This document shows positions 7,285 through 15,499 of a DNA stretch of 31,863 nt, in pieces (position 1 is the stretch's first letter; each line of letters begins with the position of its first letter). The stretch lies in NCBI GenBank assembly GCA_910584365.1, contig CAJUAF010000016.1, positions 1-31,863 on the forward strand, read 5' to 3'. Source of the DNA: an uncultured Muribaculaceae bacterium. GTDB lineage: Bacteria > Bacteroidota > Bacteroidia > Bacteroidales > Muribaculaceae. The notes under the pieces are model-generated. The model had not been told where the DNA came from and made no database searches. It worked only from the letters and a program-made list of their open reading frames with translations. Both the position numbers and the translations under genes were made by a program.

Positions 7285-8280
7285 ATGACAGGGCAGACGA
7301 TTTTTTCTCATTTTCTCGCGGAACTGGGGGTGCCTTTTACCCCCGGTTTTGCAGACAGCCGTTTCCGGGCGATGTCTTTCAAGTCATTGTTCGGTATGCA
7401 ACAGCTGTTGAAATCCTACGGTGTGGAGAGCCAGGGATTACGGCTGGCCGATAAGAAAGAGATTTCATCGCTTGCCGCTCCTTTTATTGCCCGGACATCC
7501 CGGGGCCTGGTGATTGTGACGTCATGCGGGGGTGGCTCTGTCGGGTATGTGACTCAGGGTATGAGAGAAGAAATTCCGCTGGACCGTTTCATGGAAGCGT
7601 GGGACGGGACGGTGTTCTGCGCTTATCCCGAGGCCGCATCCTGCGAGCCTGATTATAAGGCCCACTGTCTTGCGGACTTCATGGTGAAATTCCGGAACAT
7701 CGGCCTGGTAGTCGGGGGCATCCTCCTGTTCCTGTATCTGTTCATAACCTCCGGCCTTTACAGTCGGTTTTCCACCGTCTGCCTTACACTGATGAATATC
7801 GTGGGGCTTGTCCTGACCGTAATGCTTGTCCAGAAATCCCTGAATATCCACACCCGGGCGGCTGACCGCGTATGCCGGGTACTGCAGGAAGGGGGGTGCG
7901 ACAGCATTCTCGAGACCAAAGCCTCCAAAGCGTTCGGTATCTTCGGGTGGAGCGAAGTCGGATTCACCTATTTTTCCGTCTCCCTGCTCTGTCTGCTGAT
8001 ATTCCCTCAATGGACCAACTACCTGGCAGTCTGCAACGTATTGTGTCTGCCTTTCAGTTTCTGGAGCATATGGTATCAGAAATTCAAGGCCGGAATCTGG
8101 TGTACGCTCTGCGTCAGTGTGCAGGCCACTTTATGGCTTCTTTTCTTCTGTTACCTGTGTGCGGGCGCTTTCCATGACATCTTTCCCCTGCGCCTGGAAT
8201 TCTTCGTCCTGGGGCTCACATACTTCACCGTCCTGATGGGCCTCAACAGGCTTATGCCTCATTTCCATGTAGCTGACTGA
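7285..8280 (+). CDS. C39-like peptidase domain fused to VKOR (disulfide-forming) membrane domain
   Basis: A 331-residue protein. Residues 1-125 resemble the peptidase C39-like fold of bacteriocin-processing proteins (FKSLFGMQQLLKSYGVES, PFIARTSRGLVIVTS, PLDRFMEAWDGTV), but the catalytic N-terminal cysteine is absent, so it probably binds rather than cuts. Residues 135-325 form a VKOR domain with about five membrane helices, the loop cysteine pair Cys197 and Cys205, Ser223 in GWSE, and the redox CTLC (273-276). VKOR domains pass electrons from thiol-redox partners to quinone and stand in for DsbB. In Bacteroidetes such C39-VKOR proteins are often found near peptide-export or natural-product precursor genes. 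Here it lies between a CPHC thioredoxin and a short peptide gene on the same strand. Confidence 0.82.
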   Translation: MTGQTIFSHFLAELGVPFTPGFADSRFRAMSFKSLFGMQQLLKSYGVESQGLRLADKKEISSLAAPFIARTSRGLVIVTSCGGGSVGYVTQGMREEIPLDRFMEAWDGTVFCAYPEAASCEPDYKAHCLADFMVKFRNIGLVVGGILLFLYLFITSGLYSRFSTVCLTLMNIVGLVLTVMLVQKSLNIHTRAADRVCRVLQEGGCDSILETKASKAFGIFGWSEVGFTYFSVSLLCLLIFPQWTNYLAVCNVLCLPFSFWSIWYQKFKAGIWCTLCVSVQATLWLLFFCYLCAGAFHDIFPLRLEFFVLGLTYFTVLMGLNRLMPHFHVAD

Positions 8281-8290
8281 TCATTACGCC

Positions 8291-8503
8291 ATGACCAAGA
8301 TAAAGATCATACCCAAGCAGACCCCTCCGGGAGCCGTCCCTCTGACGGCTTCCGAGCTTAACAACATACGCTTCTCCGACAAGCATACTCCGCTCACTCC
8401 CGAAATCCTGGAACAGAAAGTTCCTCGGTCTTCCGCTTCTCCGGACGCATCTTCCCCCGCCTCTTCATCTTCCTCCTCCGGAGCAACAATAACTCTCTCA
8501 TAG
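8291..8503 (+). CDS. Small hypothetical peptide with leader-like N-terminus
   Basis: A 70-residue product that I cannot assign to a family. It starts 10 bp after the VKOR gene, so it is probably cotranscribed. The first half is basic then amphipathic: MTKIKI, then PLTASELNNIRF, then TPLTPEILEQK. The LTxxELNNIR segment loosely recalls the LSxxELxxIxGG leader of Bacteroidetes natural-product precursors, but there is no double glycine. The last 27 residues are Ser/Pro/Ala-rich with a run of six serines. It has no cysteine, signal peptide or membrane helix. It could be a modified or exported peptide, or a spurious open frame; its spacing and distinct N-terminus favour a real gene. Confidence 0.55.
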   Translation: MTKIKIIPKQTPPGAVPLTASELNNIRFSDKHTPLTPEILEQKVPRSSASPDASSPASSSSSSGATITLS

Positions 8504-8564
8504 GGATATCATTGCAGCCCCGAAAGCGGCAGGGCGTCCGGCCTCAGAAAAGGTAACTGATTTG

Positions 8565-9992
8565 TCAGGTCTTCTCCGGGTCCGCCGGGGCGAGCGAAAG
8601 GGCCGAGGCTGCAAAGGAGAGCATCAGCTCCCGGGCGGCCTCATGTTCATTGGGGATTTCGCCGTCAAGGATGGCGTTCTTGATGCGTTCCTTGATGATG
8701 CCTACCTCCCGACACTCCCCGAGGCCGAAGGTACGCATGATTTCGATTCCGTCCACCGGAGGCTGGAAGTTGCGGATGCGGTCGCGTTCCTCCAGTTCGA
8801 CCATCTTCTTTTTCACCAGCTCATAATTCTCCCGGAAGCGTGCCACCTTGTCGGCATTGCGGGATGTGATGTCGGCCGAGCAGAGCAGCATCAGGTCGTC
8901 GACATCGTCGCCGGCGTCGAACAGCAGACGCCTTACGGCGGAATCAGTCACTTCGTCCTCCACCAGGGCGATAGGGCGCATATGGAGTTCAACCATTTTC
9001 TGGACATACTTCATCTTGGCGTTCATAGGGAACTTCATCTGGCGGAAAATCCGGGGCACCATCTTGGCTCCGACGGCGTTGTGGCCGTGGAAAGTCCAGC
9101 CGAGTTTGTCGTCGAAACGCTTGGTGACAGGCTTGGCGATGTCGTGGAGGAGCGCCGCCCAGCGTAACCAGACGTTGTCGGTCTGCCGTGCCACGTTGTC
9201 AAGCACCGCCATCGTATGGTAGAAATTATCCTTGTGGCCGATACCCTCGCGGATTTCCACACCTCTCATAGCCTGGAGTTCAGGGAAAATGAATCTCAGC
9301 AGTCCCGATTTCAGCAGCAATTCCCAGCCGATTGACGGGCGGGGCGAGCGCATGATTTTCATGAGTTCGTCCATCACCCTCTCGCGCGATATGATTTTGA
9401 TACGCTGGGCGTTGCGCGAAATAGCCCGGAACGTCTCCTCCACGATGGTGAAGTCAAGCTGGGTGGCGAACCGGATGGCGCGCATCATCCTAAGGGGATC
9501 ATCGGAAAACGTTATGTCGGGGTCCAGGGGTGTGCGGATCAGTTTCGCTTCCAGGTCTTCCAGGCCGTTGTATCGGTCGATTACCTCACCGAAGCGGGAT
9601 GCGTTGACGCAGGCCGCCATCGCGTTGATGGTGAAATCCCGGCGCGCCAGGTCGTCGTCGAGGGTGCCGTCCTCCACTATCGGTTTGCGGGAGTCCCGCT
9701 GATAGGATTCCCTGCGTGCGCCGACAAATTCCAGTTCCATGCCCCGGGCCTTCACCTGGGCTGTGCCGAAATTGCGGAACACGCTCAGGTGGCTCCCCTT
9801 TATCTGACGGGCTACCGCGCGGGCCACCTCGATTCCGCTCCCCACGGTGACGAAGTCGATGTCTTTCGACGGGCGCCCCAGCAGCAGGTCGCGGACATAT
9901 CCGCCGACTACATAACATTCACGTTCCATCGCGTCGGCGGCTTCCCCTACCGTGCGGAATGTCCTGCCCTGCAATCTCTCGGATAAATTCAT
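8565..9992 (-). CDS. cca: CCA-adding tRNA nucleotidyltransferase with HD domain
   Basis: This enzyme adds or repairs the 3'-terminal CCA of tRNAs. The 475-residue product is a class II nucleotidyltransferase: GGYVRDLLLGR (30-40) and the metal-binding Asp44 and Asp46 in SKDIDF form the catalytic core, RRDFTIN (117-123) selects the nucleotide, and DPLRMMRAIRF follows. An HD phosphohydrolase domain follows, with ALLHDIAKP (HD at 283-284). The tRNA-Pro in this window has no encoded CCA, so such an enzyme is required. It is the last gene of the rny-ricT-gldH-M24 operon, 39 bp after the peptidase gene. A poly(A) polymerase is a possible alternative reading of this family, but full-length resemblance favours CCA addition. 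Confidence 0.93.
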   Translation of the reverse strand: MNLSERLQGRTFRTVGEAADAMERECYVVGGYVRDLLLGRPSKDIDFVTVGSGIEVARAVARQIKGSHLSVFRNFGTAQVKARGMELEFVGARRESYQRDSRKPIVEDGTLDDDLARRDFTINAMAACVNASRFGEVIDRYNGLEDLEAKLIRTPLDPDITFSDDPLRMMRAIRFATQLDFTIVEETFRAISRNAQRIKIISRERVMDELMKIMRSPRPSIGWELLLKSGLLRFIFPELQAMRGVEIREGIGHKDNFYHTMAVLDNVARQTDNVWLRWAALLHDIAKPVTKRFDDKLGWTFHGHNAVGAKMVPRIFRQMKFPMNAKMKYVQKMVELHMRPIALVEDEVTDSAVRRLLFDAGDDVDDLMLLCSADITSRNADKVARFRENYELVKKKMVELEERDRIRNFQPPVDGIEIMRTFGLGECREVGIIKERIKNAILDGEIPNEHEAARELMLSFAASALSLAPADPEKT

Positions 9993-10031
9993 TCTTAAAT
10001 TTCCTCTGATGGTTCTTTCGCTCCGTATGGC

Positions 10032-11240
10032 TCAGTGGAGCGGTATTAATTCCTCGGGAGCGTTGGTGATGCAGCGGGCCCCCTCCGCGGTGATGATATA
10101 GGTGTTCTCTATGCCTACGGCTCCGACACCCGGGAAAACAAACTTGGGTTCCAGGGCTATGGCGTTGTTCAGGGCGAGGATATCGCGGCTGCGCGGCGCT
10201 ATCACCGGCATTTCGTTGATTTCGATTCCGACGCCGTGGCCGCAGAACGATGCGTGCTGGCGGTGTCCCATAAAATTGCGCTCGAAGCCGGCTTCTTTGG
10301 CCATTTCGAAAGCCATATTGTAGAGATCCGCCGCCGGTGTGCCCGGAAGGGCCCTGCGCCGGAACTCGCGGTGGATGGCGATGGAGCAGTCATGGGCACG
10401 CCGTGCCTCTTCGGGAATCTGGCCGCAGGTGAATACGCGCGTCATGTCGGTCATATAGCCCGTATAGTTTCCGTTGACGTCCACGGATACCGTGGTTTCC
10501 GGCATGATGGCGGCGCCGGAAGCGCCGACGGGAAGCGAGGGGTCCTGTCCCCGTCCGCCTAAGGCGAAGTCGTAGGGAGTGGGGACGTCGGCATTATTGC
10601 CTGTCAGCACGTTCCCCATAAAGAACTCCATCGACTGGCCGGAGATGCGGAACTGCCCCAGGCATCCTTCCAGTCGCGAAAGATTTTCGATGGCCACGTC
10701 CAGCTCTATGTCGGTCATGCCGGGGGTATAGAGTTTGGGTATCTTGCGGTAGACCGCCTCCTGCTTTATGCCGGAGCGCTCCATCATGGATATCTCCATC
10801 GGGGTTTTGACTGAACGGGCTACGGAGACGGCAGGCGACACGTTGAAGGTAGTGGCGCCGGGAAAGCATTTCTGGAGCCGGATTATATCGTTGTAGGGGG
10901 TGATGCTGAGTTCCATCCCGACGGTGCGGGGAAGTTTCACTCCCTGCTCAGCGAGCCGGACAGGAATGTCCTCGGGTTTGCGTATCTCCATGACGCCTTC
11001 TCCTTTCAGCCCTACGGGACGGCGCACGAACCAGAACGGACGCGCTTCCCGGTCCAGGGGAATATAGGCCCATCCGCTGAACACCCTTCCGGTCAGATAA
11101 TATACCGTGGCGTTGTCGGCGATAAGAAGGGCCGCGTCTTCCTCCCGTGTATTTTCCGGAAGTGTCACGGAGGCCGCCGCGCGGAGTTTCTCTATTCTCA
11201 GAGCGTTCTCCTCTTCGGGGAGTAATATCAGATTCTCCAT
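10032..11240 (-). CDS. M24 family metallopeptidase, Xaa-Pro aminopeptidase-like
   Basis: A 402-residue cytoplasmic protein with a creatinase-like N-terminal domain (about 1-140) and a pita-bread metallopeptidase domain. All five metal ligands of the family appear in order: Asp254 (VSVDVNG), Asp265 (MTDMTR), His335 (GHGVGIE), Glu364 (ALEPKF) and Glu378 (GIENTY). It probably removes N-terminal residues from Xaa-Pro peptides using two metal ions, though M24B proteins include other peptidases and some creatinases. The ATG at 11240 lies 35 bp after gldH and the stop is 39 bp before cca, so it belongs to the same operon. No signal peptide is present. Confidence 0.92.
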   Translation of the reverse strand: MENLILLPEEENALRIEKLRAAASVTLPENTREEDAALLIADNATVYYLTGRVFSGWAYIPLDREARPFWFVRRPVGLKGEGVMEIRKPEDIPVRLAEQGVKLPRTVGMELSITPYNDIIRLQKCFPGATTFNVSPAVSVARSVKTPMEISMMERSGIKQEAVYRKIPKLYTPGMTDIELDVAIENLSRLEGCLGQFRISGQSMEFFMGNVLTGNNADVPTPYDFALGGRGQDPSLPVGASGAAIMPETTVSVDVNGNYTGYMTDMTRVFTCGQIPEEARRAHDCSIAIHREFRRRALPGTPAADLYNMAFEMAKEAGFERNFMGHRQHASFCGHGVGIEINEMPVIAPRSRDILALNNAIALEPKFVFPGVGAVGIENTYIITAEGARCITNAPEELIPLH

Positions 11241-11275
11241 ACCTGAACAGATTTAGCGCTTGTCATTGACAAGTC

Positions 11276-11803
11276 TCATTCTATAAAAAAGATTCCTACC
11301 TGGGAAAGCCCCCGCAGGGTGTCGGTCCGCATGATATGGCGCACCATGACTTTCGTTCCGGAGCGGTGGACAAAACTCCTCCCGACGGTGTCGGTCATCT
11401 GGAATGATGCCCCGATGCCCCGCCCGCGCCAGGAGCCGAAGCGGTCGGCAAGGTGGATTTCCAGTGTGTCGGTCAGCCGGCGGTCCCCCTCCTCTACCGT
11501 AGTCTCGAGCCAGAGTGTGGAATATGGGAAATCGTTGTCATGTCTGACTCCTACCACGATTCTTCCCCGGCAGAGCGAGTCGGGATGCACGGGAGTGAAC
11601 GCGAGCGAGTCGCCGTATTTCCATCCCTCCCTGGGAAGGTTGCGGTATTCGGCATAGGAATTCCCGGGACTGGAGCATCCGGCGATTGAGAGCAGCACGG
11701 CGGCAAACACCGCGGCCACAGCCAGCAGACCCGCCAGCGGGTTCTTCTGTCTGCTTCCAGGGTGTCGCCTGTCGCCACGGAACTGCTTGATACCGTCAGA
11801 CAT
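11276..11803 (-). CDS. gldH: GldH-family lipoprotein
   Basis: A 175-residue predicted lipoprotein. A hydrophobic segment (about 23-41) runs into a lipobox ending SIAGC, with Cys43 as the lipidated residue. A short charged N-region of about 20 residues precedes it. The mature part has YAEYRNLPREGWKYGDSLAF, then RHDNDFPYSTLWLE, then GRGIGASFQ, the pattern of the GldH family first described in gliding motility of Flavobacterium and also present in non-gliding Bacteroidales, where its role is unclear. The position next to the PSP1/RicT gene matches, from memory, the arrangement in Bacteroides. The low conservation of the family keeps the confidence moderate. Confidence 0.78.
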   Translation of the reverse strand: MSDGIKQFRGDRRHPGSRQKNPLAGLLAVAAVFAAVLLSIAGCSSPGNSYAEYRNLPREGWKYGDSLAFTPVHPDSLCRGRIVVGVRHDNDFPYSTLWLETTVEEGDRRLTDTLEIHLADRFGSWRGRGIGASFQMTDTVGRSFVHRSGTKVMVRHIMRTDTLRGLSQVGIFFIE

Positions 11804-11842
11804 AGGTCAGTTTAAACAGCTGTTCAAATTAATGACTATAAC

Positions 11843-13432
11843 TCAGTCCGCTTTTTCCTGGGCCGGAGTGGAGGGCTTTCTGTTTTCGGAACGCTCGGGG
11901 CGCGGTTTCTGTTCACCCTGAGGCTTGGGACCCTGCTGGCGTCCGGAGCGCGGTTCGCGCGGCTTGCCGGCGGCGTTCTTGTTGTCGCGCGGTTTCCCTT
12001 CCTGCTGCGGCTTCTGTCCCTCCTGGGGCTTCTGCCCTTCGGGTCGCTGGGGGCGTCCGTTCTTAGGTTTCTGTCCTCCCTGCGGTTTCGGGTTCTGGGA
12101 TTTCTGCCCCTGCTGCCTGGATTCCTGTTGTTTGGTTTCCTGGGATTTCGGGGACTTCTGGCCGTCCTGCTGCGGTTTCTGTCCCTGTCCCTTGGCTGTG
12201 TCTTTGGCCGGCTTCTTTTTCTTCTTCTTTTTGTTGTCGAAACGAGTCAGGGAGTCCTGTCCGAGAATATCGGCGTATTCCGATTTTTTCTTCTCCTCCT
12301 TTTCCTCCTCCTTCAGGGTCAGGGGCTTTTCCCCGGCCTTGTTGAGGGCGATGACTTCGAAAGCCCTGCGGGCGCTGACGGTCACCAGGTTAGCCGGAAT
12401 ATTCTTGTCGGTGGAGTAGGTTACCTCGCGCTTGAAGATGTCGGCCTTGAAGTAGTGGTAGACATTGTCCGCCGTCTCGAGCTTGGCGTCTTTCGGGGGG
12501 AGATTTTTGGATGCTTCCACGTAGACGTCCACTTCAAAGTTGAGGCAGCATTTGAGCTTGGCGCACTGTCCGGCCAGTTTCTGGGGATTGAGCGATATGT
12601 CCTGGTAGCGGGCGGCCCCGGTGGAGACGCTGACGAAATTGGTCATCCAGGTGGAACAGCACAGCGGGCGGCCGCAGGGACCGATACCGCCGATGCGCCC
12701 CGCTTCCTGCCGGGCGCCGATCTGTTTCATCTCGATGCGCACCTTGAAGGTCTCGGCCAATACCTTGATAAGCTGGCGGAAATCGACCCTCTCGTCGGCG
12801 ATATAATAGAAGATGGCCTTATTGCCGTCCCCCTGGTATTCCACATCGCCGATTTTCATGTTCAGCTTCAGGTCGGCGGCAATCTTGCGGGCCCGTATCA
12901 TGGTGTCGTTCTCGCGGGCGCGGGCCTGCTGGTAACGTTCCAGGTCAGAGGCTTTGGCTTTGCGGAAGACGCGTTTTGTCTCGGCGTCGGGGCGGATATT
13001 GGCCTTGCGCATCTGAAGGCGTACAAGGGCGCCAGTCAGCGTCACCCGGCCTATGTCGTGTCCCGGCTGGGCCTCCACGGCCACCATATCGCCGATTTCC
13101 AGGGGTATCTTTCCGGAGTTGAGGTAGTATCCCTTGCGGGTGTTCTTGAAGTTTACCTCCACCATGTCGTCGTCGGCATAGCCGCCGGGGATATCCTCCC
13201 AGTAATTGTAGCTGTGGAGTTTGCCCCGGATGTCGCATCCGCCGCAACCTCCGCATCCGCCCTGGCGGCCGGCGCATCCCCCTTTTGCGGCGGAGGCGCA
13301 GCTGCCGCTGACGGCGCAGCAGGTGTCGGTGTCTTTTCTGTCGCATGACGCGCAGTCCCCCTTCGCGCACTCCCCTTTGGGAGAGGGCGCCGCGGCGGAA
13401 GCGCTTTTTGCCTTATCCTTTTCTTCTTTCAT
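11843..13432 (-). CDS. ricT: RicT/PSP1-domain protein with Cys-rich head and Pro/Gln/Lys tail
   Basis: A PSP1 (YaaT/RicT) family protein. In Bacillus, RicT joins RicA and RicF to carry Fe-S clusters and to modulate RNase Y; the rny gene is immediately upstream here, which supports a link to RNA processing. The PSP1 core spans about 85-310 with conserved GIGPCGRPLCCSTW (Cys253, 258, 259) and CAKLKCCLNFE (Cys290, 295, 296). Two additions are unusual: ten cysteines within residues 22-66, partly as CGGCGGC, and a low-complexity tail (401-529) that starts with a lysine run and continues as Gln/Lys/Pro/Gly repeats. Total length is 529, far above the roughly 275 of Bacillus. The start at 13432 is 21 bp after rny. 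Confidence 0.92.
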   Translation of the reverse strand: MKEEKDKAKSASAAAPSPKGECAKGDCASCDRKDTDTCCAVSGSCASAAKGGCAGRQGGCGGCGGCDIRGKLHSYNYWEDIPGGYADDDMVEVNFKNTRKGYYLNSGKIPLEIGDMVAVEAQPGHDIGRVTLTGALVRLQMRKANIRPDAETKRVFRKAKASDLERYQQARARENDTMIRARKIAADLKLNMKIGDVEYQGDGNKAIFYYIADERVDFRQLIKVLAETFKVRIEMKQIGARQEAGRIGGIGPCGRPLCCSTWMTNFVSVSTGAARYQDISLNPQKLAGQCAKLKCCLNFEVDVYVEASKNLPPKDAKLETADNVYHYFKADIFKREVTYSTDKNIPANLVTVSARRAFEVIALNKAGEKPLTLKEEEKEEKKKSEYADILGQDSLTRFDNKKKKKKKPAKDTAKGQGQKPQQDGQKSPKSQETKQQESRQQGQKSQNPKPQGGQKPKNGRPQRPEGQKPQEGQKPQQEGKPRDNKNAAGKPREPRSGRQQGPKPQGEQKPRPERSENRKPSTPAQEKAD

Positions 13433-13453
13433 GTCGAATTGCGGATAAGGGGT

Positions 13454-15007
13454 TTACTTGGCGAAACTTACGGCACGGGTCTCGCGGATTACGGTAATCT
13501 TGACCTGTCCGGGATATGTCATTTCATCCTGGATGCGCTTGGCTATTTCGTTGGAGAGGCTTTCGGTCTGGACATCGTCGATCTTGTCGGCTCCGACAAT
13601 CACGCGCAGTTCGCGACCGGCCTGGATTGCGTAGGTCTTCAGCACGCCCGGATAGCTCAGGGCAAGTTGCTCGAGGTCATTGAGGCGCTTGATGTAAGCC
13701 TCGACGATTTCGCGGCGGGCGCCGGGACGGGCGCCTGAGATGGCGTCGCAGACCTGGACGATGGGGGCCAGCAGGGTTGTCTGCTCTATTTCGTCGTGGT
13801 GGGCGCCGATGGCGTTGCAGATGTCGGGCTTTTCCTTATATTTTTCGGCGAGTTTCATGCCGAGGATTGCGTGGGGCAGTTCGGGCTCTTCGTCGGGTAC
13901 CTTGCCTATGTCGTGGAGCAGACCGGCGCGGCGGGCTTTCTTGGGATTGAGGCCGAGTTCGGAGGCCATGATGGCGCATAGGTTGGCCGTCTCGCGGGCG
14001 TGCTGGAGAAGGTTCTGGCCGTAGCTCGAACGGTATTTCATCTTGCCGATCATGCGGATAAGGTCGGGGTGCAGTCCGTGGATACCCAGGTCGATGGCCG
14101 TGCGCTTGCCGGTCTCGATGATTTCCTCCTCGATCTGCTTGCGTACTTTGTTGACAACTTCCTCGATGCGGGCCGGATGGATTCGGCCGTCGGCTACCAG
14201 CTGGTGCAGGGCCAGGCGGGCGATTTCGCGGCGCACGGGGTCGAAGCCCGAAAGGACGATGGCCTCGGGGGTGTCGTCCACGATGATTTCGATGCCGGTT
14301 GCGGCTTCAAGAGCGCGGATGTTGCGTCCCTCGCGTCCGATGATGCGTCCTTTGATTTCGTCGCTGTCGATATGGAATACGGTGACTGAGTTCTCGATGG
14401 CGGCTTCAGTGGCCACACGCTGGATAGTCTGGATGACGATGCGCTTGGCTTCTTTATTGGCTGTCATCTTGGCTTCGTCCATGATGTCGTTGATATATGA
14501 GGCGGCTGCTGTCTTGGCTTCGTCTTTCATGGACTCGACCAGCTTCTCCTTGGCCTCGTCGGCTGAGAGTCCTGAGATATGCTCCAGTGTGTCCTGGGCG
14601 GTGCGTTTGAGTTTGTCGAGTTCCTCCTTGCGGACGGAGATCACGTTTTCTTCGGCGTCGAGCTTCTGGCGCCATGTCTCGAGTTCGCTTTTCTGGCGCT
14701 GATTGTCTTGCTGGACCTGGTTGAGTTCCATCTCGCGCTTTTTCATCTTCGCCTCGACGGACTGAACTTTCGACAGGCGCTGGTTGGCCTGGCGCTCGGC
14801 TTCATCCTTGATTTTCATACCCTCCTGCTGGCTCTTGAGGAGTTCTTTCTGGCGGATAACATCCCCCTCGCGGTTGGCTTCCTCGATAATCGAGCGGGCG
14901 CGGCTGCGGGCCATCTTGTTTTGTATGAGAATCGTTGCAAGCACTCCGATTGCGATGGAGACCACAGTAATCAGAATGTAGATTAATATGTCTGTTGAGC
15001 TGTCCAT
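13454..15007 (-). CDS. rny: Ribonuclease Y
   Basis: A membrane-anchored endoribonuclease that initiates mRNA decay. The 517-residue product has an N-terminal transmembrane helix (about 7-28), a long charged coiled coil (about 30-200), a KH RNA-binding domain with GRIIGREGRNIR (220-231), and an HD domain with LLHDIGK (His365, Asp366) carrying the metal site. Length and domain order equal the standard family. It is the first gene of the minus-strand operon leading to ricT, gldH, the M24 peptidase and cca. A strong terminator in the 171-bp gap upstream separates it from zapA, so it should have its own promoter in 15008-15058, an AT-rich stretch where I could not fix the exact box. Confidence 0.97.
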   Translation of the reverse strand: MDSSTDILIYILITVVSIAIGVLATILIQNKMARSRARSIIEEANREGDVIRQKELLKSQQEGMKIKDEAERQANQRLSKVQSVEAKMKKREMELNQVQQDNQRQKSELETWRQKLDAEENVISVRKEELDKLKRTAQDTLEHISGLSADEAKEKLVESMKDEAKTAAASYINDIMDEAKMTANKEAKRIVIQTIQRVATEAAIENSVTVFHIDSDEIKGRIIGREGRNIRALEAATGIEIIVDDTPEAIVLSGFDPVRREIARLALHQLVADGRIHPARIEEVVNKVRKQIEEEIIETGKRTAIDLGIHGLHPDLIRMIGKMKYRSSYGQNLLQHARETANLCAIMASELGLNPKKARRAGLLHDIGKVPDEEPELPHAILGMKLAEKYKEKPDICNAIGAHHDEIEQTTLLAPIVQVCDAISGARPGARREIVEAYIKRLNDLEQLALSYPGVLKTYAIQAGRELRVIVGADKIDDVQTESLSNEIAKRIQDEMTYPGQVKITVIRETRAVSFAK

Positions 15008-15050
15008 ATTTTTGAGTTAATATTATGATTTAAAGTTGGTTGGTTCATAC

Positions 15051-15102
15051 AAAAAAAAGCGCATAAAGCTGCTCCGGCGACCGCCGGCGGAAGCTTTTGC
15101 GC
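15051..15102 (-). terminator. Strong intrinsic terminator between zapA and rny
   Basis: On the minus strand a long hairpin, GCGCAAAAGCT paired with AGCTTTATGCGC and an inner CCGGC/GCCGG stem, is followed by eight T (15051-15058). It ends transcription from the zapA side before rny. The RNA between the zapA stop and this hairpin is about 75 nt. Confidence 0.85.
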
Positions 15103-15178
15103 GGAAATATCGGACAAATCATAATGCCCGCATGGGGGAGGTGTAATCGCGTCAGGGGGAGGACGTTCCCCGCCGTGG

Positions 15179-15499
15179 TCAGTCTGAAACGTTCCCGGAG
15201 GAAGCTCCTTCGATTCCGTGGAGCATCCTGTCGAGATCCTTCTCAAACCCTTCCAGAACCTTGCCGGTCTCCTCCGAGACGGCGTTGGCTGCGAAGTAAA
15301 GTTCAGCAAACTGATACGCCACCATCGCAAGCACCTCCGTGGAGTTCTTCTCGGGGAAACGCTCCAGCCAGTGGCTCCACAGGCGGTTGACCTGGTATTC
15401 GGCGTTTCTTACCCGCTCCTCGTCGGCGCGGTTGATTTTCAATGCCACCGGTTTCTGGCCGGCGATGCGTATCGTTATATTGAGTTTATCGTTGGTCAT
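15179..15499 (-). CDS. zapA: Cell division protein ZapA
   Basis: ZapA is a small cytoplasmic protein that binds FtsZ and bundles its filaments at the division site. The 106-residue product has a ZapA-type N-terminal beta region with NITIRIAGQKPVALKI, followed by VNRLWSHWLERFPEKNSTEVLAMVAYQFAEL and a C-terminal helix for coiled-coil dimerisation. The ATG at 15499 is chosen because it overlaps the stop of the upstream coiled-coil gene as ATGA, showing translational coupling; a longer reading beginning at 15520 would remove that overlap. The two genes probably form a unit ended by the terminator at 15051-15102. Confidence 0.88.
   Translation of the reverse strand: MTNDKLNITIRIAGQKPVALKINRADEERVRNAEYQVNRLWSHWLERFPEKNSTEVLAMVAYQFAELYFAANAVSEETGKVLEGFEKDLDRMLHGIEGASSGNVSD

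Noticed and set aside
12128..13348. A 406-residue open frame antisense to ricT
   Set aside because: The frame is a composition effect of the Cys/Gly and Lys/Gln/Pro-rich ricT sequence and shows no domain.
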